Origin: Umezawaea endophytica
Lineage (GTDB): Bacteria; Actinomycetota; Actinomycetes; Mycobacteriales; Pseudonocardiaceae
Length of the DNA: 64,000 nt
Direction of reading: 5' to 3'
Assembly: GCF_025061645.1 (NCBI RefSeq)
Contig: NZ_JANYMP010000014.1
Coordinates: 62,001 to 126,000 of the forward strand
The notes beneath the pieces were generated by a model that made no database searches, was not told where the DNA came from, and saw only the letters and a program-made list of their open reading frames with translations. This document shows, in pieces, positions 16,098-25,835 of this stretch; position 1 is the first letter of the stretch; each line of letters starts with the position of its first letter. The translations under genes and the position numbers were made by a program.

Positions 16098-17498
16098 CTA
16101 ACCGATCAGTGCGCGGGTGGTGAGACCGAGTCCTACGACGAGCACCAGGGCTGCGGTGCTGAACGGCGTGAACTCGGACAATCTGCGGAGTCGTGCGGTG
16201 ACCGCGAGGTTCTCCAGGCGGTCGCGGACCTTGATCAACAGGAGTCCGGCGAGGGTGAGCATGGCGGCCATCCCGGCGCCGTAGGCGAAGACCAGGACGA
16301 CGCCGAACCAGGTGCGGCCGAGCGCGACCGCGCCGAGCAGGACGATGAGCGCCGACGGGCTGGGCACGAGCCCGCCCGCGACCCCCATGCCGATCAGGCT
16401 GGCCCGGCCGTAGCGGGGGCCGTGCGAATGCCCGTGACCGTGCCCATGGCCGTGACCGTGGCCATGCCCATGGCCGTGTCCATGACCGTGCCCGGTGTCG
16501 GAGGTGGCGCCCGCTCGGCGGCGGCGCAGCGCCGAGGTCAGCAGGACCCCGCCGATGACGGCCACGAGCAGGCCGCTGGCCATGCCCAGCCAGCGCAGCA
16601 CCACGTCGCCCGCCAGCGCGCTGGACACGCTGAGCAGCAGGCCCAGCACCAGCACGCCCGCGGTGTGGGTGAACGTCACGGTGGCGCCCACCAGCACGGC
16701 GTCGCGGCTGGTGCCCCGCCGTCCGGCCAGGTAGGCGGCCATCAGGGTCTTGCCGTGGCCGGGCAGGGCCGCGTGCGAGGCGCCCAGCACCAGCGCGAGC
16801 AGCACCGCGAGGATCCCGACCACCGGGGTCAGGTCGCGGGAGCCGATCAGGCCGTTGAACGCCGCCGTGGTGGCGTCGATGAACCCGATGCCGGTCCGCA
16901 CGGGCGTGGTGCCCGCGGTGGCGGCGGTCCCCTCCCCCGGCTGGGCCTCGACGGTGACCGCGCGGACGTCCATCGGCGTCGACAGGAGGTCCTCGGGGTA
17001 CGCGCGCAGCTCGTCGGTGGCGCTGCTGGTCGGCACGCCGCCGGACAGCGCGACCCCGGTGCCGGTGGCGGTGATCTCCCGCCACCCCATCCGGTCGGCG
17101 AGGTAGGTGTCGCCGAAGGTCACCGACACCTTGCCGTCGACCCGCAACGGCGCGGTGAACTCGCACACCAGCCGCGTGGTCGCCAGGTCCGCCTGGCCCG
17201 GCGGGTGGGTGACGGTGGCGGACTTCGTGCTGAACGCCAGTCGGTCGCCGTCGGCGCGGGCGTCGAGCGCGGCCTGGACGTCGGCGCACTTGCGCGCGGC
17301 GTCGACCGGCTTGGCCTCCTGGAGCGTCGGGATCTCCGCGCTGTCCACGACGGACCGCACGTCGAGCCGGTCCGGGTGGAACTGGAGCACGTCGGAGTGG
17401 TTGACGCTGAAGTTGCCCAGCGGGTGCGCCGCGGACACGCCGGACCCCAGGAACAGCGCCAGTCCGCACAGGACGACGATCACCGCGGCGCGCTTCAT
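16098..17498 (-). CDS. NicO-like nickel/cobalt transporter with His-Gly linker
   Basis: 466 residues. A signal sequence (MKRAAVIVVLCGLALFLGSGVSA) precedes an exported domain of about 190 residues starting AHPLGNFSVNHSD. Six membrane segments follow, with the NicO-family motif SHAALPGHGKTLMAAYLAG. The loop between segments three and four carries about a dozen GH dipeptides, a likely metal-binding linker. Family members export or import Ni/Co; direction is not readable. ATG 17498 overlaps the TPR gene stop by 4 bp. With TPR and DUF4331 genes it forms a recurrent actinobacterial-type locus. Confidence 0.85.
   Translation of the reverse strand: MKRAAVIVVLCGLALFLGSGVSAAHPLGNFSVNHSDVLQFHPDRLDVRSVVDSAEIPTLQEAKPVDAARKCADVQAALDARADGDRLAFSTKSATVTHPPGQADLATTRLVCEFTAPLRVDGKVSVTFGDTYLADRMGWREITATGTGVALSGGVPTSSATDELRAYPEDLLSTPMDVRAVTVEAQPGEGTAATAGTTPVRTGIGFIDATTAAFNGLIGSRDLTPVVGILAVLLALVLGASHAALPGHGKTLMAAYLAGRRGTSRDAVLVGATVTFTHTAGVLVLGLLLSVSSALAGDVVLRWLGMASGLLVAVIGGVLLTSALRRRRAGATSDTGHGHGHGHGHGHGHGHGHGHGHSHGPRYGRASLIGMGVAGGLVPSPSALIVLLGAVALGRTWFGVVLVFAYGAGMAAMLTLAGLLLIKVRDRLENLAVTARLRRLSEFTPFSTAALVLVVGLGLTTRALIG
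16421..16494. repeat. Short tandem repeat encoding a (GH)n metal-binding loop
   Basis: About 70 bp of near-perfect 6-bp units of the ccatgg/ccgtga type, on the minus strand encoding alternating Gly-His in the NicO-like transporter. It is prone to copy-number change, which would vary loop length without frameshift. Confidence 0.8.
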
Positions 17499-18787
17499 CG
17501 GGCGCTCTCCAGTTCGGCGAGCTTGGTGCGCGCGATCGGCGCGTGCAGCGGGGAGAAGTACGGGTTCATCGTCAGGGCCTCGGTCAGCGAGGCGTGGGCC
17601 TCGGGACCGCGGCCGAGCGCGGCGAGGATCATGCCGCGGTGGAACGAGAAGGTGGCGTTGCGCCAGCCCAGCACTGCGGCCTTGTCGGAGAACTCCAGCG
17701 CCTCGGCGTCGCGGCCGTTCACGTGCAGCGCCCACGCCATCGCGTCGGCGGCGAGCACGCTCTGCCTGCGACCCCACTCGGCTTCGGCCAGCGCCAGTGC
17801 CTCGACGGGGTCGCCGTGGTCGGCGGCGACGGTCGTGAGGGTCAGGTCGTCGTTCGCGCCCTGCGCGGCGAGGAGCTTCTTCTGCTCGGCCAGCACGGTG
17901 TACTGGGCGGCGGCCTCCGGCTTGCGCCCGGCCTGGTCCAGCAGTTCGGCGTACTCCAGCAGGTAGTGCGGCACCGGGACCCGGTTGACGACCTGCTGGT
18001 AACCGCTGAGGGCCTCGTCGAACTTCCCGCGGGCCCCGGCGACCTTCGCCTTGCCCTGCAAGGAGGTCACGTCCTGCGGGTTGAGCGCGAGCCCCTGGTC
18101 GTACTGGCGGGCGGCCTCGTCCAGGTCGCCGCGGTTGAACGCCAGCTCGCCGAGGTAGTAGTGGCAGAACACGCGTTCGTCCGAAGTGGACGCCGCGGCG
18201 AGCGCGCGGTCGAGGGCGTCCTTGGCCTCGTCGATGCGGCCGTGGGTCTCGAAGTGGTAGGAGGCGCGGGTGAAGGAGGCGACACCCGGCCGCAGGTCCA
18301 GCATCCGCTGGAGGGAGGCGGTGGCGGCCGCGTCGTCGCCGAGTTCGGTGTAGGCGTCGACCAGGACGCCCTGCACCTCGGCGGAGTCCGGGCGGACCGC
18401 CTGCGCCTTGAGGCCCCAGTCCCGAGCGGCGGCGAAGTCGTGGCGGGCGTTGGCGAGCGCGCCCTGCCCGAGCATGGCCTCGCCGTTGTCCGACGGCTTG
18501 ATCTTCAGCGATTCCTCCAGCGCGCCTTGGGCTTTCACGTAGTAGGAGGGGTCGGCGCCCGCACGGGCCAGTTCGGTGTAGGTGGCGCCGAGCTCGGCCC
18601 ACGTGCCCGCGTCCCCCGGTCGGGCGTGGAGCTTCTCCTGCAACGCGACCGTCCGGGTCTGGAGGGCGTTCGCGCGGCTCACCGCCGGGGCGGGGTCGGC
18701 GGTGCCGTCCGTGCGGGCCGCGTACGACACGGCCACCACCGCGACGGCGACGGCCGCGGCGGACCACATCAGGTACTGGCGCTTCAT
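17495..18787 (-). CDS. TPR-repeat protein with N-terminal anchor
   Basis: 430 residues. One N-terminal hydrophobic segment (about 8-24) anchors or exports the protein; the rest is a run of tetratricopeptide repeats, for example GTWAELGATYTELARAGADP, GELAFNRGDLDEAARQYDQG and FSFHRGMILAALGRGPEAHA. It is probably a scaffold for the neighbouring exported DUF4331 protein and the transporter (inference). It overlaps the NicO-like start by 4 bp, and a hairpin at 18808-18837 separates it from the DUF4331 gene. Confidence 0.85.
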   Translation of the reverse strand: MKRQYLMWSAAAVAVAVVAVSYAARTDGTADPAPAVSRANALQTRTVALQEKLHARPGDAGTWAELGATYTELARAGADPSYYVKAQGALEESLKIKPSDNGEAMLGQGALANARHDFAAARDWGLKAQAVRPDSAEVQGVLVDAYTELGDDAAATASLQRMLDLRPGVASFTRASYHFETHGRIDEAKDALDRALAAASTSDERVFCHYYLGELAFNRGDLDEAARQYDQGLALNPQDVTSLQGKAKVAGARGKFDEALSGYQQVVNRVPVPHYLLEYAELLDQAGRKPEAAAQYTVLAEQKKLLAAQGANDDLTLTTVAADHGDPVEALALAEAEWGRRQSVLAADAMAWALHVNGRDAEALEFSDKAAVLGWRNATFSFHRGMILAALGRGPEAHASLTEALTMNPYFSPLHAPIARTKLAELESAR

Positions 18788-18807
18788 GGCTCTTCCTCGG
18801 TCACTCC

Positions 18808-18837
18808 GAGCCGGACGCGGGCGGCCGCGTCCGGCTC
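18808..18837. terminator. Hairpin between DUF4331 and TPR genes
   Basis: Perfect 13-bp arms (18808-18820, 18825-18837) with a 4-nt loop, located 8 bp after the DUF4331 stop in transcription direction. It may attenuate rather than end transcription, since the next gene is on the same strand. Confidence 0.6.
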
Positions 18838-18844
18838 ACGGTGG

Positions 18845-20284
18845 TCAGGGCGTGTTGACGGCCTTGTTGCGCGGTAGTCCGACGTACGGGAAGTTCGGGG
18901 CGAACTCGACGTCGTTGTGGTGCACCTTGTCCCCGGCGGCGAGCGCCTTGACCAGCTTGCCGCTGGCCGCCGCGCCCTCGAGCGCCTGGATCTCGATGTC
19001 CACCACGTCGTCGAACAGCCGACGCCCGTTGGGGAAGCCCTGCGTGTCACCGGCCAGCACTCCGAGCCGGTTGGGCTGCGGGTTCGGCGCGATGGACATG
19101 TTGAGCCGCAACTGCTCCGACGGCGCGAACCTCTTCGGGTCCACGTCGGCGTTGTTGAGCTGCGAGTTGAGGTCGACCTTGATCGGCCCGCCCGCCTTGG
19201 TGGTGATGCCGGTCAGGAAGATCTCCGCCAGGTCGGCGCGCGGCTCGGCGGGCGCCTTGATGCCGTAGATCTGCTCGATCAGCTTGGGCAGCTCGGGTTG
19301 GTTTACCCGGTCCAGCAGGGCCTGCACCTTGGCGTCGTTGACCGGCTCCAGGCCGTTGAACGCGTCCTTAATGCCCGCCGAGGAGACGACCTCGTTGACG
19401 AGCGGGTTGCCCAGCCTGGACACCTGCACGAACGGGCCCTCGGCCTTGGCCGCGCCCGGCGACAGGCGCAGGGTCTGGCGTTCGGTGTCGGCCCAGATGC
19501 CGATGACCGGGTTGCGCTTCGCGTCACCCTTCAGCGCCAGCATGTGCTTCGGGATCTGCAACGCGATGGTGTTGACGTTGTAGCCCTTGAGCGTGTCCTG
19601 GCCGACCTCGGACAGGTTCGCGCCGTAGAGCAGGTCGAACACCCGCAGGTCCGCGAAGAACGGGTCGTCCGCGGGTCCCGCGTAGACCTGGCCGCCGCCC
19701 TGGAGCTTGGTGATCGCCTGGTCGCGCAGCGGCTGGAAGTACGGCATGGACGCCGGTCCGACGATCGACGGCGCGACGGCGCCGTTGCTGATCAGGACCT
19801 TCCTGCCGCCACCGTCGTCGATCTGCTCCAGCGTGTACGTCTGGCGGAACAACAGGTTCTCGTCGTCCAAAGAGGACACGACGCCGTTGTTGTAGAGGAA
19901 CGTGTCCGCACCGCGCTTGTCCTCGGTCTTGAAGGTCAGGCGGTAGGTCAGGTCCGGTACGGCGTCACCGTCGTTGTCGATGTTGACGTCGTAGTGCGCG
20001 TCGGTCGCCCAGGGGTAGAAGTTGGGGCCGCCGTTGGGTTCCTGGAAGCCGTAGTAGTTCGCGATGATCGTCACGAAGTCCGGCTGGTCGCCTGCCACGA
20101 ACGCGTACAGGTCGGTGTTGTCGACCGTCGGGTCGGCGGAGATCAACGGCGCCTCGCGGTGGCTGGACGCCACCGAGGAACCCGGCACCAGGACGTCGAC
20201 AGCGGCGATCATCAACGTCGCCCCGGCGGCCGCCAGCACGCCCCTCGTGCGTCGCCGCCGTGTCAGTGGTGGTGCTTCTGCCAT
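18845..20284 (-). CDS. Secreted DUF4331 protein
   Basis: 479 residues. The signal region (RRRRTRGVLAAAGATLMIAAV, cleavage near VASSH) is followed by the signature SSHREAPLISADPTVDNTDLYAFV of the DUF4331 family, then NIDNDGDAVPDLTYRLTF. The Arg-rich n-region could also use Tat. The function of the family is not established; it is often beside TPR and transporter genes as here. It is the first gene of the minus-strand set DUF4331 - TPR - NicO-like - lipoprotein. Confidence 0.88.
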   Translation of the reverse strand: MAEAPPLTRRRRTRGVLAAAGATLMIAAVDVLVPGSSVASSHREAPLISADPTVDNTDLYAFVAGDQPDFVTIIANYYGFQEPNGGPNFYPWATDAHYDVNIDNDGDAVPDLTYRLTFKTEDKRGADTFLYNNGVVSSLDDENLLFRQTYTLEQIDDGGGRKVLISNGAVAPSIVGPASMPYFQPLRDQAITKLQGGGQVYAGPADDPFFADLRVFDLLYGANLSEVGQDTLKGYNVNTIALQIPKHMLALKGDAKRNPVIGIWADTERQTLRLSPGAAKAEGPFVQVSRLGNPLVNEVVSSAGIKDAFNGLEPVNDAKVQALLDRVNQPELPKLIEQIYGIKAPAEPRADLAEIFLTGITTKAGGPIKVDLNSQLNNADVDPKRFAPSEQLRLNMSIAPNPQPNRLGVLAGDTQGFPNGRRLFDDVVDIEIQALEGAAASGKLVKALAAGDKVHHNDVEFAPNFPYVGLPRNKAVNTP

Positions 20285-20385
20285 GCCCGCTCCTTTCCCG
20301 CTAGCCCACGCACGCGGGCTTCAGGGAGGGATTCGCAGGAATCAGCAGCGGCGTTCAACGCTGGACCATTACACAGGTGATATTG

Positions 20386-20419
20386 GTCCGAACGGCCCAG
20401 GGTTTAGGACCGTTCGGAC
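20386..20419. terminator. Terminator hairpin after the amidohydrolase gene
   Basis: Perfect 10-bp arms (20386-20395 and 20410-20419) with a 14-nt loop, just past the amidohydrolase stop on the minus strand and upstream of the DUF4331 gene. Confidence 0.65.
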
Positions 20420-20424
20420 GTGTT

Positions 20425-22035
20425 TCACGCCTGGGCGCGGTCCGCGGCGTCGTAGATGACCCGTCCGTCGAGGACGGTGCGGAGGCACGTCGGCAGCGGC
20501 ACCCCCGGTTCCAACGGCGGCAGGCCGGGCACCCCGGAACGCGGGTCGAGGGACCACCGCTGGACCCGCGAGTCCGATCCGGCGACGACCAGTTCGGCCG
20601 CGTCCCACACCGCGTAGGTCGCGGGCGCGCCCGGCTGGAGGGTGCCGGTGACGCCGTCGTCCACGCCCGCCGCCCGCCAGCCGCCCCTGGTGTGCGCGGT
20701 GAACGCCGCGCGCGGCGACAGCCCGGCGCCAGGCGTGCGGTGGTGCACGGCCGCGCACACGGCCGCCCACGGGTCGACCGGGGTCACGGGGGTGTCCGAG
20801 CCGAGCGCCAGCAGCATCCCCGCGGACGCGAGCTGGGCGAACGGGTTGAGCGCCGTGCCGCGCTCCACGCCGAGGCGCTGCGCGTACATGCCGTCCGGCC
20901 CGCCCCACTCGGCGTCGAACAGCGGTTGGACGGACGCCACGACCCCGAACGCGCCGAGCACCTTCGCCTGGTCGGGGGTGATCATCTCCACGTGTTCGAG
21001 CCGGTGCCGACGGGCCGCCAGCGCGGGCGCGCCGACCTGCTCGGCCGCCAGTTCGAAGCCGCGCACGATCGCGGTCATCGCCGCGTCGCCGATGACGTGG
21101 AACCCAGCCTGGACCTTCGCCTCGGTGCACCGCACGAGGTGCGCGGCGATGGCTTCCACGTCCTGGTACAGCGCGCCGGAGGTGTCCGGCGCGTCGGCGT
21201 AGGGCTGGTGCAGCGCGGCGGTCCGCGAGCCGATGGCGCCGTCGACGAACAGGTCGCCCGCGTACCCGGCGACGGGCAGGTCGATCGGGTCGGTGTCGCC
21301 CCAGTACCCGACGACCTGCGGTCCGTCGACCATCATCAGCAGCTCGGTCAGGTCGTCGACGCTGGAGATGTCCGGTCCCGCGCACTCGTGCACGGCCGCC
21401 ACGCCCTTGCTCGCGGCGTGCGCGAGGAACGCCCGCTGCGCCGCCCGGCGCTGCTCGACCGGGATCGAGTCCTTCGCGACGGCCCGGATGCGGTGGTGCG
21501 CGGCCCGCGACAGCGGTCCGTCCTCGGACCACCCGTCGGCCTCACGGGCGCCGGGCGCGGCGTCGACCAGCGCCGTCGACGCCAGCGCCGAGTGCACGTC
21601 GATCCGCGACAGGTAGACCTGCGCTCCCCCGGCGGCGTCGTCCAGCTCGGCGCGGGTCGGCGGACGGCCCTCCGGCCACTTCGTCTCGTCCCAGCCGTGG
21701 CCCCAGATCAGCGGCCCGTCGGCTTTCCGAACCGCGTCCAGGCACTCGGCCAGCGACGCGCAGGCGGTCAGGTCCAGGCCGATCAGCAGTAGGCCTGCCG
21801 AGGTGGCGTGCACGTGGGCGTCGACGAACGCGGGGGCGACGAACGCCCCGTCGAGCTGGACGACCTCGGCGTCGGGGTGCAGCGCGAGCCCGACGGAGTC
21901 CTGGCCGACGAACACGATCGTGCCGTCGGTGATGGCCATCGCGGTCGCCGCCTGGGACGAGTAGATGCGCCCGCCCACGAGAAGGGTCGTGGTGCTGGTT
22001 TTCCCCGCTGAGGCGCCGGAAGAATTTGTCGTCAC
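20425..22035 (-). CDS. YtcJ-like amidohydrolase
   Basis: 536 residues of the amidohydrolase-3 family. The N-terminal metal site AFVDAHVHATSAG and later HVIGDAAM, HRLEHVE and ALGSDTPVTPVDP match YtcJ-type metal-dependent hydrolases. Family members act on amide or N-formyl substrates; the substrate here is unknown. No signal peptide is seen. It is 6 bp downstream of the NACHT gene on the same strand, so the two may share a transcript. Confidence 0.88.
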   Translation of the reverse strand: MTTNSSGASAGKTSTTTLLVGGRIYSSQAATAMAITDGTIVFVGQDSVGLALHPDAEVVQLDGAFVAPAFVDAHVHATSAGLLLIGLDLTACASLAECLDAVRKADGPLIWGHGWDETKWPEGRPPTRAELDDAAGGAQVYLSRIDVHSALASTALVDAAPGAREADGWSEDGPLSRAAHHRIRAVAKDSIPVEQRRAAQRAFLAHAASKGVAAVHECAGPDISSVDDLTELLMMVDGPQVVGYWGDTDPIDLPVAGYAGDLFVDGAIGSRTAALHQPYADAPDTSGALYQDVEAIAAHLVRCTEAKVQAGFHVIGDAAMTAIVRGFELAAEQVGAPALAARRHRLEHVEMITPDQAKVLGAFGVVASVQPLFDAEWGGPDGMYAQRLGVERGTALNPFAQLASAGMLLALGSDTPVTPVDPWAAVCAAVHHRTPGAGLSPRAAFTAHTRGGWRAAGVDDGVTGTLQPGAPATYAVWDAAELVVAGSDSRVQRWSLDPRSGVPGLPPLEPGVPLPTCLRTVLDGRVIYDAADRAQA

Positions 22036-22041
22036 GACCGC

Positions 22042-23802
22042 TCAGTCTGCCTCCCGCGCAAGTCGGTCGCGGAGGCGGGCGTGGCGGAACTGGTAGACCG
22101 GACCGGCCTGCCTGAGCACTCCCCTGCGGTGGGCTTCGCGCAGGAACGCCATCAGCCGCCACGGCAGCTTTCCCGTCGCGGCGAAGTAGGCGCGGGCCAG
22201 GCCGAACCGCCCCCAGGCCTGGTAGGCGATGGTCTGGGCGAAGCCGATGGCCACCGACACGGCGACGGCGCGCGGTCCGCCGCCGCCGAACAGGGCCACC
22301 ACGATGCCGATCGGGACCGCCATCTTGACCACGTTGACCACGGAGGTGGTCCGGTCGATCCGCAGCAGCCGGTCGGGGTCGCTGACCAGCCGCTCGACCG
22401 GGTTCGCGCCGATGGCGGTGGCGACCGCCAGCACGGCGCACGCGAGGGCGAGGAGTGCCGTCTGCGGCGGGGAGAGGTCCAGCAGCAGGCCCGTGCCCGC
22501 GCCGCCGAGCAGTCCGACCGCCGCGGCCACCGGGAACCCGGTCCAGCTCACGGGCCGCAGCCGCAGCGGCGGCTGGTCGGTGGCCACGCCGGTGGTCCAC
22601 GGGATGAGCAGCACGACCAGCAGCGCCCCCACCATCACCGATCCGCTGATCAACGCGCCGACCAGCACCGGCACGCAGGCCGCGACGACGTACAGCGGCT
22701 CGTAGGCCTTGACCGCGCTGGGCAGCCGCCACCAGGCCAGGTCGTGGGTGTCGCGCCGGACGAGGACCTCGGCCAGGACCCTGAAGTACCGGCGTTCGCG
22801 CTCGCCGTAGAGCGCGGGGACGTACCGGCCCAGCAGGTGGTCCTCGGGGTCCGGCACCTCCAGCAGTTCGGCCGGGTCGGCGGTGTCGTAGACGGTGCGG
22901 GCCAGGGTGAGCATGAGCGGTGTGCCCAGCACCGGGTGCAGGCGGTCGAGCACCGGCGCCCACTTGTCGCCGCGGGTGGAAAGCCTCAGGTACTTCTCCA
23001 CGTCGGCGGCGTCCAGGTCGGCCAGCACGACGGCCGCCGCGCCGGTGACCACGTCGGCCGCGGCGGCGTACTCGTCCACGCGGCTGGTCAGCACCAGCGG
23101 GTCGCCGTCGCCGAGTGAGGCGTTGATCTCGCGGATCGCCAGGTCGCGCAGGTCGGGGGCGATCTCGTCGAACCCGTCGAGCACCGGCAGGATCCGCCCG
23201 CCCTCGACCAGTCCCCCGGCCTCCGGGCCGTGCTCGCGCACCAACCGGTCGGTCATCCACGTCAGCAGGTCCGTGGTCGGGTGCCACGACGCCAGCGGGA
23301 AGATCACCGGGACGCGCTCGCCCTCCACTCCCAGCACGAACCGCGTGGTGAACACCGTCTTGCCGGACCCGGCCCTGCCGAGCACCACCAGCCGCCCGGA
23401 CGGCACGGCCGCGTACACCTCGGCGACGTGGTCGAGGGTGCCCGCGAGGTCGATCGGCTCGTCGCGGTCCGGGTCGCGGTGGATCGTGGGCCAGTGGTCC
23501 ACGAGGTCGGCGGGCGCGTTGGCCCACCGCACCGGCAGCGGGTACGGGTCGTGGACGCCGCGGATCCGTTCCTCGCGCCGCCACTGGGCGCGCACGGCCT
23601 CCGCCAGGTCGAGCGCGGGCGGCGCGGAACGCCCGCGCCACCACTGCGACAGCGCCAGCAGCAGACCCGCGCCGCCGAACGCCATGCCGAGCACGCTGGA
23701 CTTCTGGTCCGCCAACTCCCACCCGTCGCGGAACAGGAACAGGAAAAGGCCGGTGGCGACCACGAGGGTCACCACCGGCCAGGTCCAGCGCGGTAATCGC
23801 AT
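22042..23802 (-). CDS. Membrane-anchored NACHT NTPase
   Basis: 586 residues. An N-terminal hydrophobic hairpin (about 10-55) precedes a NACHT-type STAND domain: Walker A LGRAGSGKT (142-149), Walker B RILPVLDGFDE (203-213), and the sensor-like LTSRVDEY. Roughly six membrane segments fill residues 370-540, and the C-terminus reads YQFRHARLRDRLA, common to actinobacterial membrane NACHT proteins. STAND NTPases act as nucleotide-controlled switches, in some systems in antiphage defence; this subgroup has no demonstrated role that I know of. No effector or sensor repeat is present. ATG 23802 is the only reasonable start. Confidence 0.82.
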   Translation of the reverse strand: MRLPRWTWPVVTLVVATGLFLFLFRDGWELADQKSSVLGMAFGGAGLLLALSQWWRGRSAPPALDLAEAVRAQWRREERIRGVHDPYPLPVRWANAPADLVDHWPTIHRDPDRDEPIDLAGTLDHVAEVYAAVPSGRLVVLGRAGSGKTVFTTRFVLGVEGERVPVIFPLASWHPTTDLLTWMTDRLVREHGPEAGGLVEGGRILPVLDGFDEIAPDLRDLAIREINASLGDGDPLVLTSRVDEYAAAADVVTGAAAVVLADLDAADVEKYLRLSTRGDKWAPVLDRLHPVLGTPLMLTLARTVYDTADPAELLEVPDPEDHLLGRYVPALYGERERRYFRVLAEVLVRRDTHDLAWWRLPSAVKAYEPLYVVAACVPVLVGALISGSVMVGALLVVLLIPWTTGVATDQPPLRLRPVSWTGFPVAAAVGLLGGAGTGLLLDLSPPQTALLALACAVLAVATAIGANPVERLVSDPDRLLRIDRTTSVVNVVKMAVPIGIVVALFGGGGPRAVAVSVAIGFAQTIAYQAWGRFGLARAYFAATGKLPWRLMAFLREAHRRGVLRQAGPVYQFRHARLRDRLAREAD

Positions 23803-23809
23803 CAGCTCA

Positions 23810-25306
23810 TCATGCCGAAACCTTCACCCGGCTACGCCGGAACCGCAGGAACGCCGCCGAGAGCAGGATGATCGCGAGGATGCTGTAGGCCACCATCGCG
23901 AACGTGCTGTCGACGAGCGCCACGGGGTCACCCTGGCTGATCGTCAGGGTCCGGCGGAGCTGCTCCTCCGCCATCGGCCCGAGGATCAGGCCGACGACGG
24001 CGGGGGCGATCGGGTAGCCGTGCCGCCGCATGAAGAACCCGATCACGCCGATGATCAGCAGCACGATCAGGTCTTCCACCACGAAGTTCACCGCGTAGGT
24101 GCCCAGCGCGGCGAACAGCAGGATGCCCGCGTACAGGTACGGCCGCGGGATCTGGAGGACCTTCACCCAGATCTTGATCAGGGGGAGGTTGAGCACCAGT
24201 AGCATCACGTTGCCGATGTAGAGGCTCGCGATCAGCGCCCACACCAGGGCCGAGTTGTTCGTGAACAGCAGCGGCCCCGGCTGGATGCCGTAGCTCTGGA
24301 ACGCCGCCACGATGACCGCCGCGGTCGCCGTGGTCGGCAGACCCAGCGTCAGCAGCGGCACCAGGACACCGGCCGCGGCCGCGTTGTTGGCCGCCTCCGG
24401 TCCCGCGACACCCTCGATGGCGCCCTTGCCGAACTCCTCGGGGCGCTTCGCGAGCTTCTTCTCGGCCGCGTAGGACAGGAACGTCGAGACGTCCGCGCCA
24501 CCGGCCGGGATGGTGCCGATCGGGAACCCGATGGCGGTGCCGCGCAGCCACGGCTTCCACGAGCGGGACCAGAACTCCTTGGTCATCCACTTGCCGCCGA
24601 GGGGAACGACCTCGACCGGCCCGTGCCGCAGGCGCGACGCCACGTACAGCGCCTCGCCGACGGCGAACACGCCGACCGCGACGATCACCACGTCGATGCC
24701 GTCGGACAGCGTGCCGAGGCCGAGGGTCAGCCTCGGCTGGCCGGTGAGCGTGTCCGTGCCGACCAGTCCGAGGAACAGGCCCAGCGCCAGCGACGCGAGG
24801 CCGCGGCTGACCGACGTGCCCAGCAGCGCGGCGACCGTGATGAACGCGACGACCATGAGCGCGAAGTAGTCGGGTGGCCCGAGGGTCACCGCGAGGTCCG
24901 CGATGGTCGGCGCGAGCACGGTCAGCAGCACCGTGGCGATCGTGCCCGCGACGAAGGAACCGATGGCGGCCGTGGCCAGCGCGGCCGCGCCGCGCCCGGC
25001 TTTCGCCATCTTGTTGCCTTCGAGCGCCGTCACGATCGAGGACGACTCGCCCGGTGTGTTCAGCAGGATCGACGTGGTCGACCCGCCGTACATGCCGCCG
25101 TAGTAGATGCCCGCGAAGATGATGATCGCCGCGGTGGGTTCGAGCGTGTACGTCAACGGCAGCAGCAGCGCGACCGTCATCGCCGGGCCGATGCCCGGCA
25201 GCACGCCGACGGCGGTGCCCAGCGTGACGCCGAGCAGCGCGTACAGCAGGTACTCCGGCTGCATCGCGGTCGCGAAACCTTCGAGCAGCAGCGTGATGTT
25301 ATCCAT
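23810..25306 (-). CDS. tctA: Tripartite tricarboxylate transporter, large membrane subunit TctA
   Basis: 498 residues with about 10-12 membrane segments and the TctA signatures [20 protein letters not shown] and [15 protein letters not shown]. It forms the translocation pore of the TctABC secondary transporter for citrate-like acids. ATG 25306 overlaps the tctB stop by 8 bp; an in-frame ATG at 25327 would extend it into tctB and lacks a better ribosome site. Confidence 0.95.
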   Translation of the reverse strand: MDNITLLLEGFATAMQPEYLLYALLGVTLGTAVGVLPGIGPAMTVALLLPLTYTLEPTAAIIIFAGIYYGGMYGGSTTSILLNTPGESSSIVTALEGNKMAKAGRGAAALATAAIGSFVAGTIATVLLTVLAPTIADLAVTLGPPDYFALMVVAFITVAALLGTSVSRGLASLALGLFLGLVGTDTLTGQPRLTLGLGTLSDGIDVVIVAVGVFAVGEALYVASRLRHGPVEVVPLGGKWMTKEFWSRSWKPWLRGTAIGFPIGTIPAGGADVSTFLSYAAEKKLAKRPEEFGKGAIEGVAGPEAANNAAAAGVLVPLLTLGLPTTATAAVIVAAFQSYGIQPGPLLFTNNSALVWALIASLYIGNVMLLVLNLPLIKIWVKVLQIPRPYLYAGILLFAALGTYAVNFVVEDLIVLLIIGVIGFFMRRHGYPIAPAVVGLILGPMAEEQLRRTLTISQGDPVALVDSTFAMVAYSILAIILLSAAFLRFRRSRVKVSA

Positions 25307-25835
25307 CGAGGAGTGGCACTCCCTCAAAGATCCCGGCGGGCAGGGAGAGCCCCAGTCCGGACGCGAAGACGATCTGGATGACCACGGCGAGCACCACCGC
25401 GATCAGCAGCACCTTCCACCACGGTCGGGCGCCCAGCGTCCAGGCGGCGCCCGCGAACAGCAGCGCCGCCGCGACCGGCCAGCCGACCAGGTCGATGAGC
25501 ACGAGGTGCGCGACCAGGAAGGCCAGGAGCTTCACCACGGTCATCCAGTCGGTCCGCGCGTTCGCGTCCACGTCCTCCGCGTCCTCCAGCTCGCCGAGCT
25601 TGCCGCGCACGGTGGCCACGATGGCGGCCAGTCCGGTCACGACGAGCAGGAAGCCGACGGCGTAGGGGAACGCGCGGGGCCCGACCGAGCTGGCCGAGGA
25701 GGGCACCCGGATGGTGCCCGCCTCGACCAGCGTGAAGATCCCCAGGGCGACGATCAGCCCACCGAAGACGTACTCCTCGATCTGCCGACCGCGCACCGGG
25801 TCCGCGCCCGGTGTCGGAGAGTCGACAGCGGTCAC
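25299..25835 (-). CDS. tctB: Tripartite tricarboxylate transporter, small membrane subunit TctB
   Basis: 178 residues with four membrane segments and the [17 protein letters not shown] pattern of TctB. The start is GTG 25835, overlapping the tctC stop by 4 bp; the open frame further upstream is antisense-like sequence within tctC. Confidence 0.92.
   Translation of the reverse strand: MTAVDSPTPGADPVRGRQIEEYVFGGLIVALGIFTLVEAGTIRVPSSASSVGPRAFPYAVGFLLVVTGLAAIVATVRGKLGELEDAEDVDANARTDWMTVVKLLAFLVAHLVLIDLVGWPVAAALLFAGAAWTLGARPWWKVLLIAVVLAVVIQIVFASGLGLSLPAGIFEGVPLLDG

Noticed and set aside
16421-16494. Possible CRISPR or minisatellite
   Set aside because: The unit is 6 bp and codes for Gly-His within an intact transporter gene; there are no spacers.
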